A DNA stretch of 64,000 bases. Source: Deinococcus sp. LM3 (GTDB lineage: Bacteria > Deinococcota > Deinococci > Deinococcales > Deinococcaceae). This document shows, piece after piece, positions 10,401 through 19,002 of this stretch. The notes under the pieces are model-generated. The model had not been told where the DNA came from. It searched no databases and was given only the letters and a program-made list of their open reading frames with translations. The stretch lies in NCBI RefSeq assembly GCF_002017875.1, contig NZ_MUFV01000005.1, positions 98,266 through 162,265 of the forward strand, given 5' to 3'. The position numbers and the translations under genes were made by a program. Numbering within the stretch: the first letter of the stretch is position 1; each line of letters opens with the position of its first letter.

Positions 10401-10480
10401 ACCACGGTAATCACTTCGTCCAGTGCGCGGGGATCCCAGCACACGGCGCCTGGCAGGGCAGTGGGCAACAGCACCGTCAT
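7448..10480 (-). CDS. dpdH: DpdH-like P-loop ATPase
   Basis: A 1,010-residue ATPase. Walker A is GSSGTGKSHL near residue 86, and a Walker B-like strand LILLIEDFA lies near 313, so the N-terminal third is an AAA/STAND-like module. A C-x2-C-x5-C cluster near residue 420 (CHTCPVRPTC) could bind zinc. The C-terminal half is helical with no motif I recognise. It overlaps dpdG by four bases (ATGA) and dpdI by four, which supports one polycistronic message. The likely role is an energy-using component of the restriction complex. The ATPase call is firm; the Dpd name rests on gene order. Confidence 0.8.
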   Translation of the reverse strand: MTVLLPTALPGAVCWDPRALDEVITVVAAHPEEGVFLATHQPVLLRRRSSYLNPTYTAYSETAFRDEFLDPRRPSLLVPVIGSSGTGKSHLIRWLETQIEPSDTRRLVSIPKHRTTLKDVIDLILRDLEGSEFQAFRARLQGATEGLTVEAARWNLLTNLAFHAQNLSVGDRITTPSGTVLSAGHLTYLKTHLPSFLLEDIVRKALDAPGSVVDRFVREALQGRTDDKVQAFAITAADLPLNLKDVTQAGMKVRQFYQQLVANPVLREQAVATLNHFLAPALQRVYQLGGEDLLKLMRDVRSALKVQGRELILLIEDFALLQGIQAPLLEALIDDDQRDLCSIRAAFAVTSGYFRQMDTVHTRLSFVVDLDIEDANAVLQARPHLMASYLNAARWGEVELQALVPQLRKGQAVASRCHTCPVRPTCHSSFGALEVPGTEGPVGLYPFNNRLIDIVGDHENPEGFNPRGLLRGMRDVLRDAQERLPDAAFPSPAVQDTYGKAVTVASLPLGDKARLEELQIDAEEADRIEAVMRLWGPVPPRLQNLPEGLHAAFQIPQVGEAPPLLDGPLIGTPDDPDDKKRKKAATPALLQALQNWASGRPLTQTHTRELRRLAHEAISDFAVFEAENLHEVALKDDGVWSAESIYFEGQTNNFNLGREAVRLNLPLPGQSPVDVAVALGAYYTFKETGRWPSEIPDAAWRFREAVELWTQYVRVELSPTGPRPSVLPVAVETLYWSAVALGRIKVGDRDPRVIGAMLQTVPEVPAEAPLDWRRQLEQVRRLHPKAARQLLVFAGVRKGGAARLVNAALLLQQIESTAKQAAVRAQPPEHDRLGLAEDRNTLFEAWRAASVSAQQEADRWQQEVLSILGSADQLSETAVALNEAFRAAGEAGVLQLPRSMAPEGVAQLLRQFNRLPLLSLLKAARRLVDAADLERRLTTAASFAWADAARSEEVVKQLNQVLDDSLRYARQRASIATPDASAVQVAQILLKDLRSIEETLSGVQTQGEPA

Positions 10481-11250
10481 GCGCTGACCTGGCTACTGCG
10501 GACATGCGAGAACAACCGAGGAAGGCCCGGGACAGTCAGGCTGAGTTTCTCCGTATCCGCATGGTGTTCAAACTGCAACCGTTTGCGGCGCTCAAGCACC
10601 ACCAGGGCGAAGCTCGCACTGCTGGGCAGTCGGTCATGTTGGGGGTCGGGGAACATGGGTAGGACCTCTTGGACGCGGGCATAAAAGGCTGACGCAGTCA
10701 TTTCCTGTTCAGGACGTAAGGTCGGCCACTCTTCAAGCAAGGCCGCCGATGGATCGGGCATCAGATACCCGGCCTGCTCACGCCCCAAGCCAAGGTAGAC
10801 CACCCAGCGCCGGAAATTGACGAACTGCGTGTCATTTGAGATGAAGGTGGTGAGTTCTGTTCCGGTTTTTTGGTGGTCGTCCCAGGTGCGCTCGGCTGGC
10901 ACTTCAAATGCGTCTTGCGACAGCAGCCACCGGGCCGCGTCTACAAATTTCGGCTGGGACGCCACTGCGCCCTGCCGGACCTGGCGGCGGTAGTCGGTGG
11001 CGCTGTGAAGTTTGATGGCCACTTGCCACGTGTCACCTTCGCGGCAAATCAAGCCGAAATCCTGCGCTTTGTTGAGCGCGGCACGCAGCACGGATGACCC
11101 TTCGGCCGTGAGTCTGTCTGGCACAGTGACTTGTGCCTGAGGGGCGAGCCACTGGGTGAGTTCATCATCACCGCAGGGGCGGAGGCACAGCAGGTCGTAC
11201 ACGGCCTGAATGGCCTGCGGGAATGCGTCGGGATCCATAAGTATCGACAT
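10477..11250 (-). CDS. dpdG: DpdG-like protein
   Basis: A 257-residue protein. The N-terminal 60 residues look like a winged-helix type segment (AIQAVYDLLCLRP, then EGSSVLRAALNKAQDFGLI), and the remainder is mixed alpha/beta with no enzymatic motif. ATG at 11250 is the natural start, 10 bases after the dpdF stop, with AAAGG upstream. Size and position between the RecQ-like DpdF and the ATPase DpdH match the family known as DpdG in deazaguanine restriction clusters. Function is unknown; a DNA-binding subunit is plausible. Confidence 0.75.
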   Translation of the reverse strand: MSILMDPDAFPQAIQAVYDLLCLRPCGDDELTQWLAPQAQVTVPDRLTAEGSSVLRAALNKAQDFGLICREGDTWQVAIKLHSATDYRRQVRQGAVASQPKFVDAARWLLSQDAFEVPAERTWDDHQKTGTELTTFISNDTQFVNFRRWVVYLGLGREQAGYLMPDPSAALLEEWPTLRPEQEMTASAFYARVQEVLPMFPDPQHDRLPSSASFALVVLERRKRLQFEHHADTEKLSLTVPGLPRLFSHVRSSQVSA

Positions 11251-11260
11251 GGTTGGCCTT

Positions 11261-13765
11261 TCAGTGGGCCGCGCGGATAAAGCGGGCCGAGAAGTGCGAC
11301 AGAGGCTCGCCCCCGTCGGTGATGGTGTGATGCGGCAGATGCAAAATCAGTCGGGGGGTCTCGCTGGGTTCCAGCCAACTGTCTGGAAGTGAGTCCCGCT
11401 CGCTGGGGGCCAACAGGACACTGGCCAGTGGCGGCGTGAACAGTAGCAGATCGCTGCGCTCCACCAGCAAGGGGCGAAGGGCGTGCAGTTGCAGGTCCCT
11501 CAGTTGAGTGGGGTGCAGTGTCCGGTCGGGGTCGATCAATACTTGGACACCACGTGATATCAGGCGGCGGAGCCACTGCTGACGTTGCCCTTCATCCCGC
11601 ACTTCGATCATGGTGACCCGCCCTGGAGACATCAGGTCACCGAGATCAGCAGGCGGCGCCTGCCAGTGCACCACCACCGGGTGCGGATCCACCCCTGGAT
11701 CCGGAAGGCGGCGTTCCGATCGGCAGACCGGGCACCCACCGCACGCAGGTTGCGGGTAGATGGCGTCCAGGGGGAAAGCCTCGGAAGCGTGCACCTGATA
11801 GACGTCACACAGCACCTCACTCACCTCCCGTTCTCCTTTCAGCACTTGCTCAAGCAGGCGGAGGCTGCGTCTTGCTTCGCGCTGCGCTTCTTTGCGCACC
11901 GGTTCAACCCGCGCCTCCCAGGTGCTGTCTTCAAGGTGGAAAGGATCAAGAATTTCTACCCAGTGTGACCGGTGGTGTTCGTCCCAGGCCCGCTGGTGCA
12001 GGCGCTCATCGTCCTTAGGTCCTCTACGCGGTGGGGGCATGTGTTGAAGCCGGATCAGACCCGCGCGCGCCATGAGGTTGAGGGTGTTGACATTCCACAT
12101 CCGGCTGCGCTCGTTCGTCCGGGTCAGGTCAGCAGGATTCAAATCCATGTCGACGCGGAAGACTCCGAACGTGAGCTGCTGGGCGGCCTGGAACATCCGG
12201 CGCCAGCGCTGCAACCCACGCTCGACCGTGATGACCTGACGTTCCGCCATGCGGGCTGCGTCGTCCCAGTCCTGGGGCGCGGTCAGAGTCAGAGCCAGTG
12301 AAGTGCGGCCGTCGCGTCCTCCTCGGCCAACCTCTTGGTAGTACCGGTCCGCGCTTTCCGGCACGCAAGCATGAATGACAGCACGGACATGGGCCTGATC
12401 GATGCCCACACCGAACGCGGCGGTGCCGACCACCACGTCGAGTTCAGCGGCGCGCCATCCACGGACCACCTGAACGCGTTCCTCGGTGGAGCATTCGCCG
12501 TGCAGCAACCCCACCCGGGACAACCCCAATTCAGTCAGTGCGGCATGTAGAGCTTTGGCGTCCCTGACCCGCGTGGTGTAGACCACGACGGGTTTAGGCG
12601 CGTGCAGCACGGCCTCCAGTACTGCGGCGCGCCGTTCTTCTGCGCTGGGGAGGGCCGCCGACCAGTACTCGATTTCAGGCCGCAGTTTCACCGCTGCGAT
12701 GACGTCGCAAGGGCCTGGCTGGCCGAACAGCCCCCTGAGGGTGTGTAGATCCGCGTCCGTCAGCGTCGCCGTGAGCAGCATCGTCACCAGTCGGTGCTCC
12801 GGGGGGGCCGCGTCCAGCAAGGCCCGGCGCAAGCCGGCAATCGTCTGGAATTCTGGGCGGAAGTCAGCGCCCCACTGGGTGGCCAGGTGCGCCTCGTCAA
12901 GCGTGAGGTACGCCAACTGCCCCGCTTCCGCCGAGCGGTACATGGCCCCGGACAAACTCGAGACGAGTTGCTCGGGGGAGGTGATGATGATCCCCTGCGT
13001 TCCGCTCTGAATCCGCTCCAGATAGGCTTGCCGCTGCGCCGCAGTCAGTCCCCCATGGAAGGCCAGGACTGCTGGTAGTTCGATATTGGCCGTGAGGGCC
13101 AACGCCTGAAGAGCACGTTCCTGATCCAGCGCCAGGGCAACAGTCGGGACCACCATGACGCTGAGGCGCCCCTGACGCACCGCACTCAGTGCGGGTACGT
13201 GCGCCACGGCACTCTTGCCGGTTCCCGTGGGTAACACCGTGATAATGGTGGCTCCTGGCGCGGCAAACCACACGGCCCGCAGCGCCTGCTGCTGACCGGC
13301 ACTGCTGTAAGCGCCAAATCCAGTAATCTCCTCGAACAAAGGATCGGCTGGAATCTGCACAGGTTCCCCGCGCCGATGCTGAGCCATCGCCTGTGCGGTG
13401 GGATCGGCCCCGCCAGCGAAAGGGGGGGTCCACGGTTCGGCACGCACCACCATATGGAGCTCCTGGCGCGCCCTGACGGTCACCCCACACGCCTGCCAGT
13501 ACGCTTCGTCCGGCCACGCTGACGTGGGATGCGGCACCGCGAGATCCACGGCTTGCCCTGACCGCTCGGTTTCACGGCGGAGAATCTGACGGGTCAGGGT
13601 TGCCACATCCAGGCTGCCGCGGCCCGCCGGGTGGCCCTCCCGGTGAGCGTGGCGGGCCGCCTGCTGCCAACGTTGGTACACCGGATCCTCAAATTGAACG
13701 TCTGCCCAGGTGCCCCGCAGGAGGCCGTCCTGCAGCGCTACGAACGCTTGGCTGACAGACGTCAC
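11261..13765 (-). CDS. dpdF: DpdF-like RecQ-type helicase
   Basis: A helicase of about 834 residues with a RecQ-like order of motifs: Walker A LPTGTGKSAVAH near residue 181, LDEAHLATQWG near 290 (RecQ-type DEAH), TATLTDADL near 332, and motif VI GRGGRDGR near 480. A CGGCPVC cluster near 675 may be structural zinc. The start is taken as GTG 13765 because it overlaps the dpdE stop (GTGA); the frame is open upstream but inside dpdE. Family knowledge: a RecQ-like protein called DpdF is part of the Dpd restriction set. It should unwind or translocate on DNA during restriction. Confidence 0.82.
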   Translation of the reverse strand: MTSVSQAFVALQDGLLRGTWADVQFEDPVYQRWQQAARHAHREGHPAGRGSLDVATLTRQILRRETERSGQAVDLAVPHPTSAWPDEAYWQACGVTVRARQELHMVVRAEPWTPPFAGGADPTAQAMAQHRRGEPVQIPADPLFEEITGFGAYSSAGQQQALRAVWFAAPGATIITVLPTGTGKSAVAHVPALSAVRQGRLSVMVVPTVALALDQERALQALALTANIELPAVLAFHGGLTAAQRQAYLERIQSGTQGIIITSPEQLVSSLSGAMYRSAEAGQLAYLTLDEAHLATQWGADFRPEFQTIAGLRRALLDAAPPEHRLVTMLLTATLTDADLHTLRGLFGQPGPCDVIAAVKLRPEIEYWSAALPSAEERRAAVLEAVLHAPKPVVVYTTRVRDAKALHAALTELGLSRVGLLHGECSTEERVQVVRGWRAAELDVVVGTAAFGVGIDQAHVRAVIHACVPESADRYYQEVGRGGRDGRTSLALTLTAPQDWDDAARMAERQVITVERGLQRWRRMFQAAQQLTFGVFRVDMDLNPADLTRTNERSRMWNVNTLNLMARAGLIRLQHMPPPRRGPKDDERLHQRAWDEHHRSHWVEILDPFHLEDSTWEARVEPVRKEAQREARRSLRLLEQVLKGEREVSEVLCDVYQVHASEAFPLDAIYPQPACGGCPVCRSERRLPDPGVDPHPVVVHWQAPPADLGDLMSPGRVTMIEVRDEGQRQQWLRRLISRGVQVLIDPDRTLHPTQLRDLQLHALRPLLVERSDLLLFTPPLASVLLAPSERDSLPDSWLEPSETPRLILHLPHHTITDGGEPLSHFSARFIRAAH

Positions 13766-16700
13766 AGTTGGTCTCTGAAGGGCGTGTGAGTCGACAGCAC
13801 CACGGCGCCGACCGAGTCCAGGTGCAGGCACGGGGTCCGCACGCCTTTGAGCAGGGCGTCAAGAAGTTCGGTTTCCACTGCCAGGCCCCGGTCTGTCACG
13901 TCAGCCCGGCCTGACCGGTGACGGGAGCGCAACTGCTCCAGCCGTTCGTGCAACCGAGACTCGGCCGTCTGGGCTGCCTGTTCCAGGTGCTTGGTCAGTT
14001 GTTCCTCCGTGCGGAGCCGGCCTTCAGCAACGCGCTCAACTTCATCGCAGGCCCGCAGCCATTCCCCCTGCGGCATCAGTTCCGTGAGCGCCCAGAGGCG
14101 TTGCGGGTTCAGGTTGTGGTCTACGGCGCCTTCGTAGCACTGGTATGACGGACTGACCATGGCCTGCACGTGGCCCGGAAGCACTTTCCCGAAACGGTCC
14201 ACGTAAATGGTGCGGGTACAGGGCCGCAGCAGGCTGTCAAGTTGCCGGCGCAGAACCTTCATGTCCAGGTTTTCGCGTTCGGCCAGGTTCTGAACGGGCC
14301 TCAGGTCGCCCTCGATCACGTAATGAAACGCGAACACGACCGTGGGGTCTTCCACCCAGGCGGGATGCGCGCGCCAGAAGGCGTAAGCCCGGCCACGGTC
14401 ATCCCAGCTGAAATACTCAGTCAGGGCGTCAACGAACGGCTCCCCGGCGCGCAGCAGATGGTGCCGGTGAAGTTGGGCTTCACGCCGGGAGAAGGTGCTG
14501 GGGCGGTTTTGCACGTGTTTGAAAGTCTGGGCAATCCGCTCCCAGGGCACCAGGGTCTTGTGTGGCACAAAGCTGAACTGGACACTCGAGTCGGTGTAGG
14601 TTGCCCGGAACAGCAGGGCCTTGGTCACCCAACAGGTGAAAATCCGCTCGAATCCCTGCGCTTCAGCGTCACCGAGGTCGTCCATCATCTGCGCGAGTTC
14701 TTGATTGGCTTCCGGTTGGATCGCGTCCAGCATTTCGCTCATGTCCAGACGATCAAGTTCTTCACGGATCCGCTCAGGAAGGGTTTGGGCCCAGGTCCGC
14801 AGGGCTGGGGCGCCGCCGAGCACGGCCTGCACTTCTTCGGTGCGTAAACTGTCAATCAGAAACTGCAGACTCGCCACCGAGCGGTCGTAGATGCCCAGGC
14901 CCTGAGCCATCACTTCGGTGTGGGCTTTCAGGACCTCTGGCCACGAGTCATGCTGCAGCACGTAAGACACAATGGGTTTCCCCCGCCCATAGCGATCCAG
15001 GCGGCCGAGGCGCTGCTCAAGGCGGTTGGGATTCAGGGGAACATCCAGGTGGACCAGCACGTCCCCGCACTGTAGATTGAGGCCTTCCTCGCCACTCTGA
15101 TCGACCACAAGCACCTGGCATTGCCTGGACTGCTGAAAGCGGCGCACCGCGTCCGGTTCATCCAGGAAGTTGGCCACTCGCGTGTCTCCCAGCACGTGTT
15201 TCAAGGCTTTGCCAATGGCGCGTACGGTAGAAGGAAGGCTGGCAAACACCACGATTTTTCCGGCTTCTGTGCGGATGAGTTGCTCTACGGTTCGATTGAT
15301 TTCAGATGTGAGCCCGTCGGGATTGATGGCCTTCAGCCTCGTGAGCATCAGGGTCAACGCTTCACGTTCGGCAGTCCCCGCTGGGAAGGAGCGGTGTTGC
15401 AAGCGGGAGGTGGCGGCGTCGCGCCAGGCGGCAGGACCGGCACTGGCTGCTTCCCACATGACCGATAAGAAAGACGCCGCCTGTTCGAAAGGCAGCTCAC
15501 CGCGTTCGTGAGCTTCTGCGAGCGCTTCTCGCCAGGTGTCAAATGCTTCCCAGGCACTTCGGGCGTCCTGCTGCGGCACATCGATCATTTGGCCGAGCGT
15601 CCGGCCGCGCACCAGGTGTTCAGCGTGCGCCGCGCGCCGATGGCGCAGCATCCGGCGGTGCAGCCGGTACGTCTCGCTCAGATGCGTGCGCAGGGCGCCA
15701 ATGAGCTTATGGCGGTCAGCGACTTCGGTCTCAGATACCCCCATCAGTTCGCTGATCAGGTCACTCGCCCGCGCATCATCAGGGAACAAACTCAGCACTT
15801 CATCCAGTGTCGGCTGAAGTACTTCAGCCGGCACTTCAGGCTGAAGAGCAAAGAACAGCATCCCGATGCGCTCGCGTTCTCGAACACGAGTTTCAAATGC
15901 GTCCCGGTCGGCCAGTCGGTACACGCCCGGGTCCAGCAGGTTCAGCATGCCGAGGTAGGCGTCTTGATCGCTGGAGGCTGGGGTGGCCGACAGGAGCAGG
16001 AGGCGTGGCGAGGCGTGGACCCAGCGGGCCAGCGTTTGAAACTGCTCTTGGGACGTCGCCGCGCCAAAGGCGCCTTCAGCAAGGTGGTGCGCTTCATCAA
16101 TCACCACGAAGTCGCTCGGCGGTAAGGCGGCCGTGCCGTGCGCCAGCACGTGCACATGTGCTTGGGGAAAGTCATGCAGGAAGAAGCGGTGGTGCAGTTC
16201 TTGCTGCCACTGCTCCTGAAGGTGTGCAGGAACGAGAAAGGCGACACGGCCCTGCGGATGGTCAATCAGAAACTGCCGGACGATCACCCCCGCCTCAATG
16301 GTTTTCCCCAGACCGACTTCGTCCGCGAGCAGATAACGTTGAACCGGGTCATGAAGCACGCGGCGGATCACGTCCACTTGGTGGTCGCGCAGGTCAACAG
16401 CACTCGACAGTAGAGCCGTGATGCCACGGGAAGCCCCACGTTGTTCTGTGAGGGCCTGAACAAGCGGCCAACGTTCATTGAAAAAGAAGGGGGTTTCGTG
16501 CCCGTGAAGCTTCAGAACCTCAACCGGTTGCACCTCGCCTGCTGAGCGCAGGTACACGTCGTGCTCCGGAATTTCGCGCGCTTTATCGTTGGGGAAGCGA
16601 ATGTAGAAGGCTTCGAGAGGATCCTCCCGGTAAGCGCCAATTCGCCCCATCTGCCATTGTCCTTCGTTGCGGATGTATACACGATTCTGAGGCCAAGGAG

Positions 16701-16866
16701 TGAACGGTTCGAGCTCGTTGAGTGGAGCCTCAAATGGCCGGCGCTTGGCTACCGACACGAAGTAGTCAATCGACGCGGTCGCCCCTTGCACTGCTGTCAC
16801 TTTTGCTGTGCCTAAGTCGGCTTGAGTCTTCCAGGTAACCAATTGACCGACCCGAATACTTGTCAT
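13762..16866 (-). CDS. dpdE: DpdE-like SNF2/RapA-type helicase
   Basis: First gene of the defence operon, 1,034 residues. ATG 16866 is preceded by AAGGAG. Motifs are Walker A DEVGLGKTIEAG near residue 184, VIDEAHH near 256, LLLSATP near 294, and a RapA-like QRLGRLDRYGRG near 621. The N-terminus (VGQLVTWKTQADLGTAKV) is an SH3-like beta-rich segment. Such SNF2-type enzymes translocate on double-stranded DNA. Its place at the head of an E-F-G-H-I-J-K series is the strongest single argument that this is a Dpd restriction module. It is divergent from the WYL regulator at 17.4 kb. Confidence 0.82.
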   Translation of the reverse strand: MTSIRVGQLVTWKTQADLGTAKVTAVQGATASIDYFVSVAKRRPFEAPLNELEPFTPWPQNRVYIRNEGQWQMGRIGAYREDPLEAFYIRFPNDKAREIPEHDVYLRSAGEVQPVEVLKLHGHETPFFFNERWPLVQALTEQRGASRGITALLSSAVDLRDHQVDVIRRVLHDPVQRYLLADEVGLGKTIEAGVIVRQFLIDHPQGRVAFLVPAHLQEQWQQELHHRFFLHDFPQAHVHVLAHGTAALPPSDFVVIDEAHHLAEGAFGAATSQEQFQTLARWVHASPRLLLLSATPASSDQDAYLGMLNLLDPGVYRLADRDAFETRVRERERIGMLFFALQPEVPAEVLQPTLDEVLSLFPDDARASDLISELMGVSETEVADRHKLIGALRTHLSETYRLHRRMLRHRRAAHAEHLVRGRTLGQMIDVPQQDARSAWEAFDTWREALAEAHERGELPFEQAASFLSVMWEAASAGPAAWRDAATSRLQHRSFPAGTAEREALTLMLTRLKAINPDGLTSEINRTVEQLIRTEAGKIVVFASLPSTVRAIGKALKHVLGDTRVANFLDEPDAVRRFQQSRQCQVLVVDQSGEEGLNLQCGDVLVHLDVPLNPNRLEQRLGRLDRYGRGKPIVSYVLQHDSWPEVLKAHTEVMAQGLGIYDRSVASLQFLIDSLRTEEVQAVLGGAPALRTWAQTLPERIREELDRLDMSEMLDAIQPEANQELAQMMDDLGDAEAQGFERIFTCWVTKALLFRATYTDSSVQFSFVPHKTLVPWERIAQTFKHVQNRPSTFSRREAQLHRHHLLRAGEPFVDALTEYFSWDDRGRAYAFWRAHPAWVEDPTVVFAFHYVIEGDLRPVQNLAERENLDMKVLRRQLDSLLRPCTRTIYVDRFGKVLPGHVQAMVSPSYQCYEGAVDHNLNPQRLWALTELMPQGEWLRACDEVERVAEGRLRTEEQLTKHLEQAAQTAESRLHERLEQLRSRHRSGRADVTDRGLAVETELLDALLKGVRTPCLHLDSVGAVVLSTHTPFRDQL

Positions 16867-17428
16867 GACCACTCCTTGGCACATGGAAAATCCGTAATGC
16901 CATTAATGCTGTTTAGGTAGTGTAAACGGGGTGAGCGTCATCTAGTGACGCACTTGAGGGGTCGGCAGTTGATACAACATCAACTGACCCCTCGGTTGTA
17001 TAGACATGAGAAGAATCGGGCTTCCAGACGACGTAATGATCGGTTGGAACGAATGCTCCATGAGATCCAGCAGGACATAGCCCGCGAGGGGCGCTATGTC
17101 TCACCGACGACTAACTGTCCTCCACTTGCATTTTGTTCCGCTCACATGTCAAAGACTGACGTAGGCAAAATCTCAAAAATGCGTCATTCTCTGGCAGTTT
17201 CGTGAGACGCGATCCAGTTCTTGTCTTAATGTGCCATCCAAACAGACGCCCCTGAGGACACACCTGGAAGTCGCACTACAGAGAAAACTATATTTTATTC
17301 ACTGCAGAGTTTGTCGCGAGAGCCAAAGGATTGTTCGTGCGTAAAACGTAGTAGGCATCTGCTTAAACTATTCAAACAACTTTTTATAAATCACTATAAG
17401 AATCTAAAAACAGCTCAGGAGAGTCTCT
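16867..17428. promoter_or_regulatory. Divergent control region with two inverted repeats
   Basis: 562 bases without a convincing gene, between the defence operon and the WYL regulator. Two inverted repeats are visible: GCGTCA-N5-TGACGC at 16935-16951, and a larger one at 16957-16992 with arms AGGGGTC(ggc)AGTTGAT and ATCAACTGACCCCT. Both lie 70-125 bases upstream of dpdE, near the likely minus-strand promoter (TTTACA and TAATGG-like elements around 16895-16925, uncertain). The part nearer the regulator (17280-17410) is AT-rich, with TATAAG around 17395. Operators for the WYL protein are the obvious reading. Confidence 0.55.
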
Positions 17429-18394
17429 GTGAGTGTACCGGTCACTAAAGCCCAACGCATCCGAGCCGTCCTTAATACTTTGAGCGATTCAGAATGCACT
17501 GCCCGCGAACTGACGCGTCGCCTTGGATTACCTCAAACTAAGCTCCGCAGCGTGCAACGGGACTTAGAAGAACTCATGAATGCCGATGAAGTGAAGAGGT
17601 CTCCAGACGGAAAATATAGTCGGCCTGTCCGTACTACAACTCTCAATTCCGTTGAAGCATTGGCTCTATATTCTGCTGCGCGAATGCTCTATCACCATGC
17701 GACGGAGTACAATACGCACTACCTAAGCGCACTCAAAAAACTCACCGAACAACTGCCCACTCCCGCGCGGCGCGTAGCGATTATGGCCAATGAAGCTTAC
17801 CGGCGCAAACCAAATGGTCACGCTTCCCGTACATTTGAACTAGTAGCGCAGGCTTGGCTAGAAGGCAGGGTACTGCGTACTCAATATCACTCGGTAACCA
17901 GAATATCCGAAATAGAACTCGCCATCTATTTTATTGAAGTTAACGCCCGCAACCGTGAAGCCTATGCTATCGGCCATAATCGATTGGGGGATAACGCAGA
18001 ACCTCGAGTTTACCGCCTTTCCCGTATGCGCAATCCTTATCTCCTGCCGGATGAATGTGAAATTCCTGAACATTTCCATCCGCTTGAATACCTTTCTAAT
18101 GCTTGGGGCATCATGACTGGCCCTCCCATACGAGTCGAATTATTCTTTACACCCGAAGTGAGAGAGCGTATTGCCGAGATGCCTCTCGGTTCCCGAACGG
18201 AATTGTTGGTGTTGTCCTCTGGGTATACACGTGTCGTTCTGATTGTCGGCGGATGGAAGGAACTTGTTCCATGGATTCTCGGTTGGGGCGCAGAGGTGGA
18301 AGTAGTGGCACCGACCGATTTGCGTAGCCATATCAGTGAAGTCGCTCTTAAATCTGCGCAGGTCTATCACGCATCAGTATTTCAGCATGCCTAA
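17429..18394 (+). CDS. WYL-domain transcriptional regulator
   Basis: A 321-residue protein with an N-terminal helix-turn-helix (residues 8-60; ECTARELTRRLGLPQTKLRS), a WYL-like ligand-binding region (about 120-215; AWLEGRVLRTQYHS through RVYRLSRMRNPYLL) and a C-terminal WCX-like part (about 225-310). The start is GTG 17429 with AGGAGAG seven bases upstream. This architecture is that of BrxR/CapW-type repressors, which control phage-defence operons and often sit divergent from them, as here. The lower GC content (AAT, ATA and TTA codons) differs from rnhA and suits a mobile island. Binding to the palindromes at 16.9 kb is inference. Confidence 0.85.
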   Translation: MSVPVTKAQRIRAVLNTLSDSECTARELTRRLGLPQTKLRSVQRDLEELMNADEVKRSPDGKYSRPVRTTTLNSVEALALYSAARMLYHHATEYNTHYLSALKKLTEQLPTPARRVAIMANEAYRRKPNGHASRTFELVAQAWLEGRVLRTQYHSVTRISEIELAIYFIEVNARNREAYAIGHNRLGDNAEPRVYRLSRMRNPYLLPDECEIPEHFHPLEYLSNAWGIMTGPPIRVELFFTPEVRERIAEMPLGSRTELLVLSSGYTRVVLIVGGWKELVPWILGWGAEVEVVAPTDLRSHISEVALKSAQVYHASVFQHA

Positions 18395-18618
18395 GAGAAG
18401 TAGCAAGAAATTAAACACTGTGGGCATTAAAGAGCCAGTCAGCTAAAGTGTTTTGAATCAATGTTTTTCCCATTGACCGCAATCTCAAGAGCACCGTGCC
18501 TGCAATATTGCTTACCAATAGACGTATGTGATTAGCGGTCGACCGTAAGGTCAAGTCGCCGGGTCAGCGCATCAGGCCGTTCAGGACCGCGACGCGATGG
18601 TCTTGTTGCGTTCCAGAC

Positions 18619-19002
18619 GTGATTAAAGCCAGGTTATCCGGTCCTGAGGGGCACGACCCCACCGCGGCGGACGACCTACTGGTCAGTGCATTTGAGCCCC
18701 TATGGGAGGCCTGTTTTGCCATGATGGAGGCAGAGGAAGCCGCCATGCGCCACGCCTGGGAGTACGTCATCAAAGCCGCACAGAATTTGCACGCGCAGGG
18801 TCACCCCCACTTGACGCGCGCGCAACTGCTTCAGGAAGCCCTCCGCCTGGGCTGGCCTCACGAAGCCGTGACGCTCGGCACCCACATCTCCGACCATATG
18901 CGCTCGGACCGCGAGTCGGCGGCGCACCCCTACCTCGACCGCGTGGCCCGCAACACCTACCAGCTGAACGAGGCGGGGCGGCGCGCCGTCCAGGGGTTGT
19001 GA
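18619..19002 (+). CDS. Hypothetical protein upstream of rnhA
   Basis: A 127-residue frame whose stop overlaps the rnhA start (TGATG), so the two are probably co-translated. The high-GC codon use matches rnhA and contrasts with the WYL gene just upstream; the composition changes around 18540, the likely border of the defence island. The body (residues 20-127) looks like an ordinary helical protein ending in a winged-helix-like segment (LDRVARNTYQLNEAGRRAV). The GTG at 18619 has no clear RBS and the N-terminus could be truncated by the island. Function unknown. Confidence 0.6.
   Translation: MIKARLSGPEGHDPTAADDLLVSAFEPLWEACFAMMEAEEAAMRHAWEYVIKAAQNLHAQGHPHLTRAQLLQEALRLGWPHEAVTLGTHISDHMRSDRESAAHPYLDRVARNTYQLNEAGRRAVQGL

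Noticed and set aside
16945..17205. Frame of 86 codons in the dpd/WYL control region
   Set aside because: It begins in the inverted repeats, has unusual composition and no RBS; the region is better explained as regulatory.
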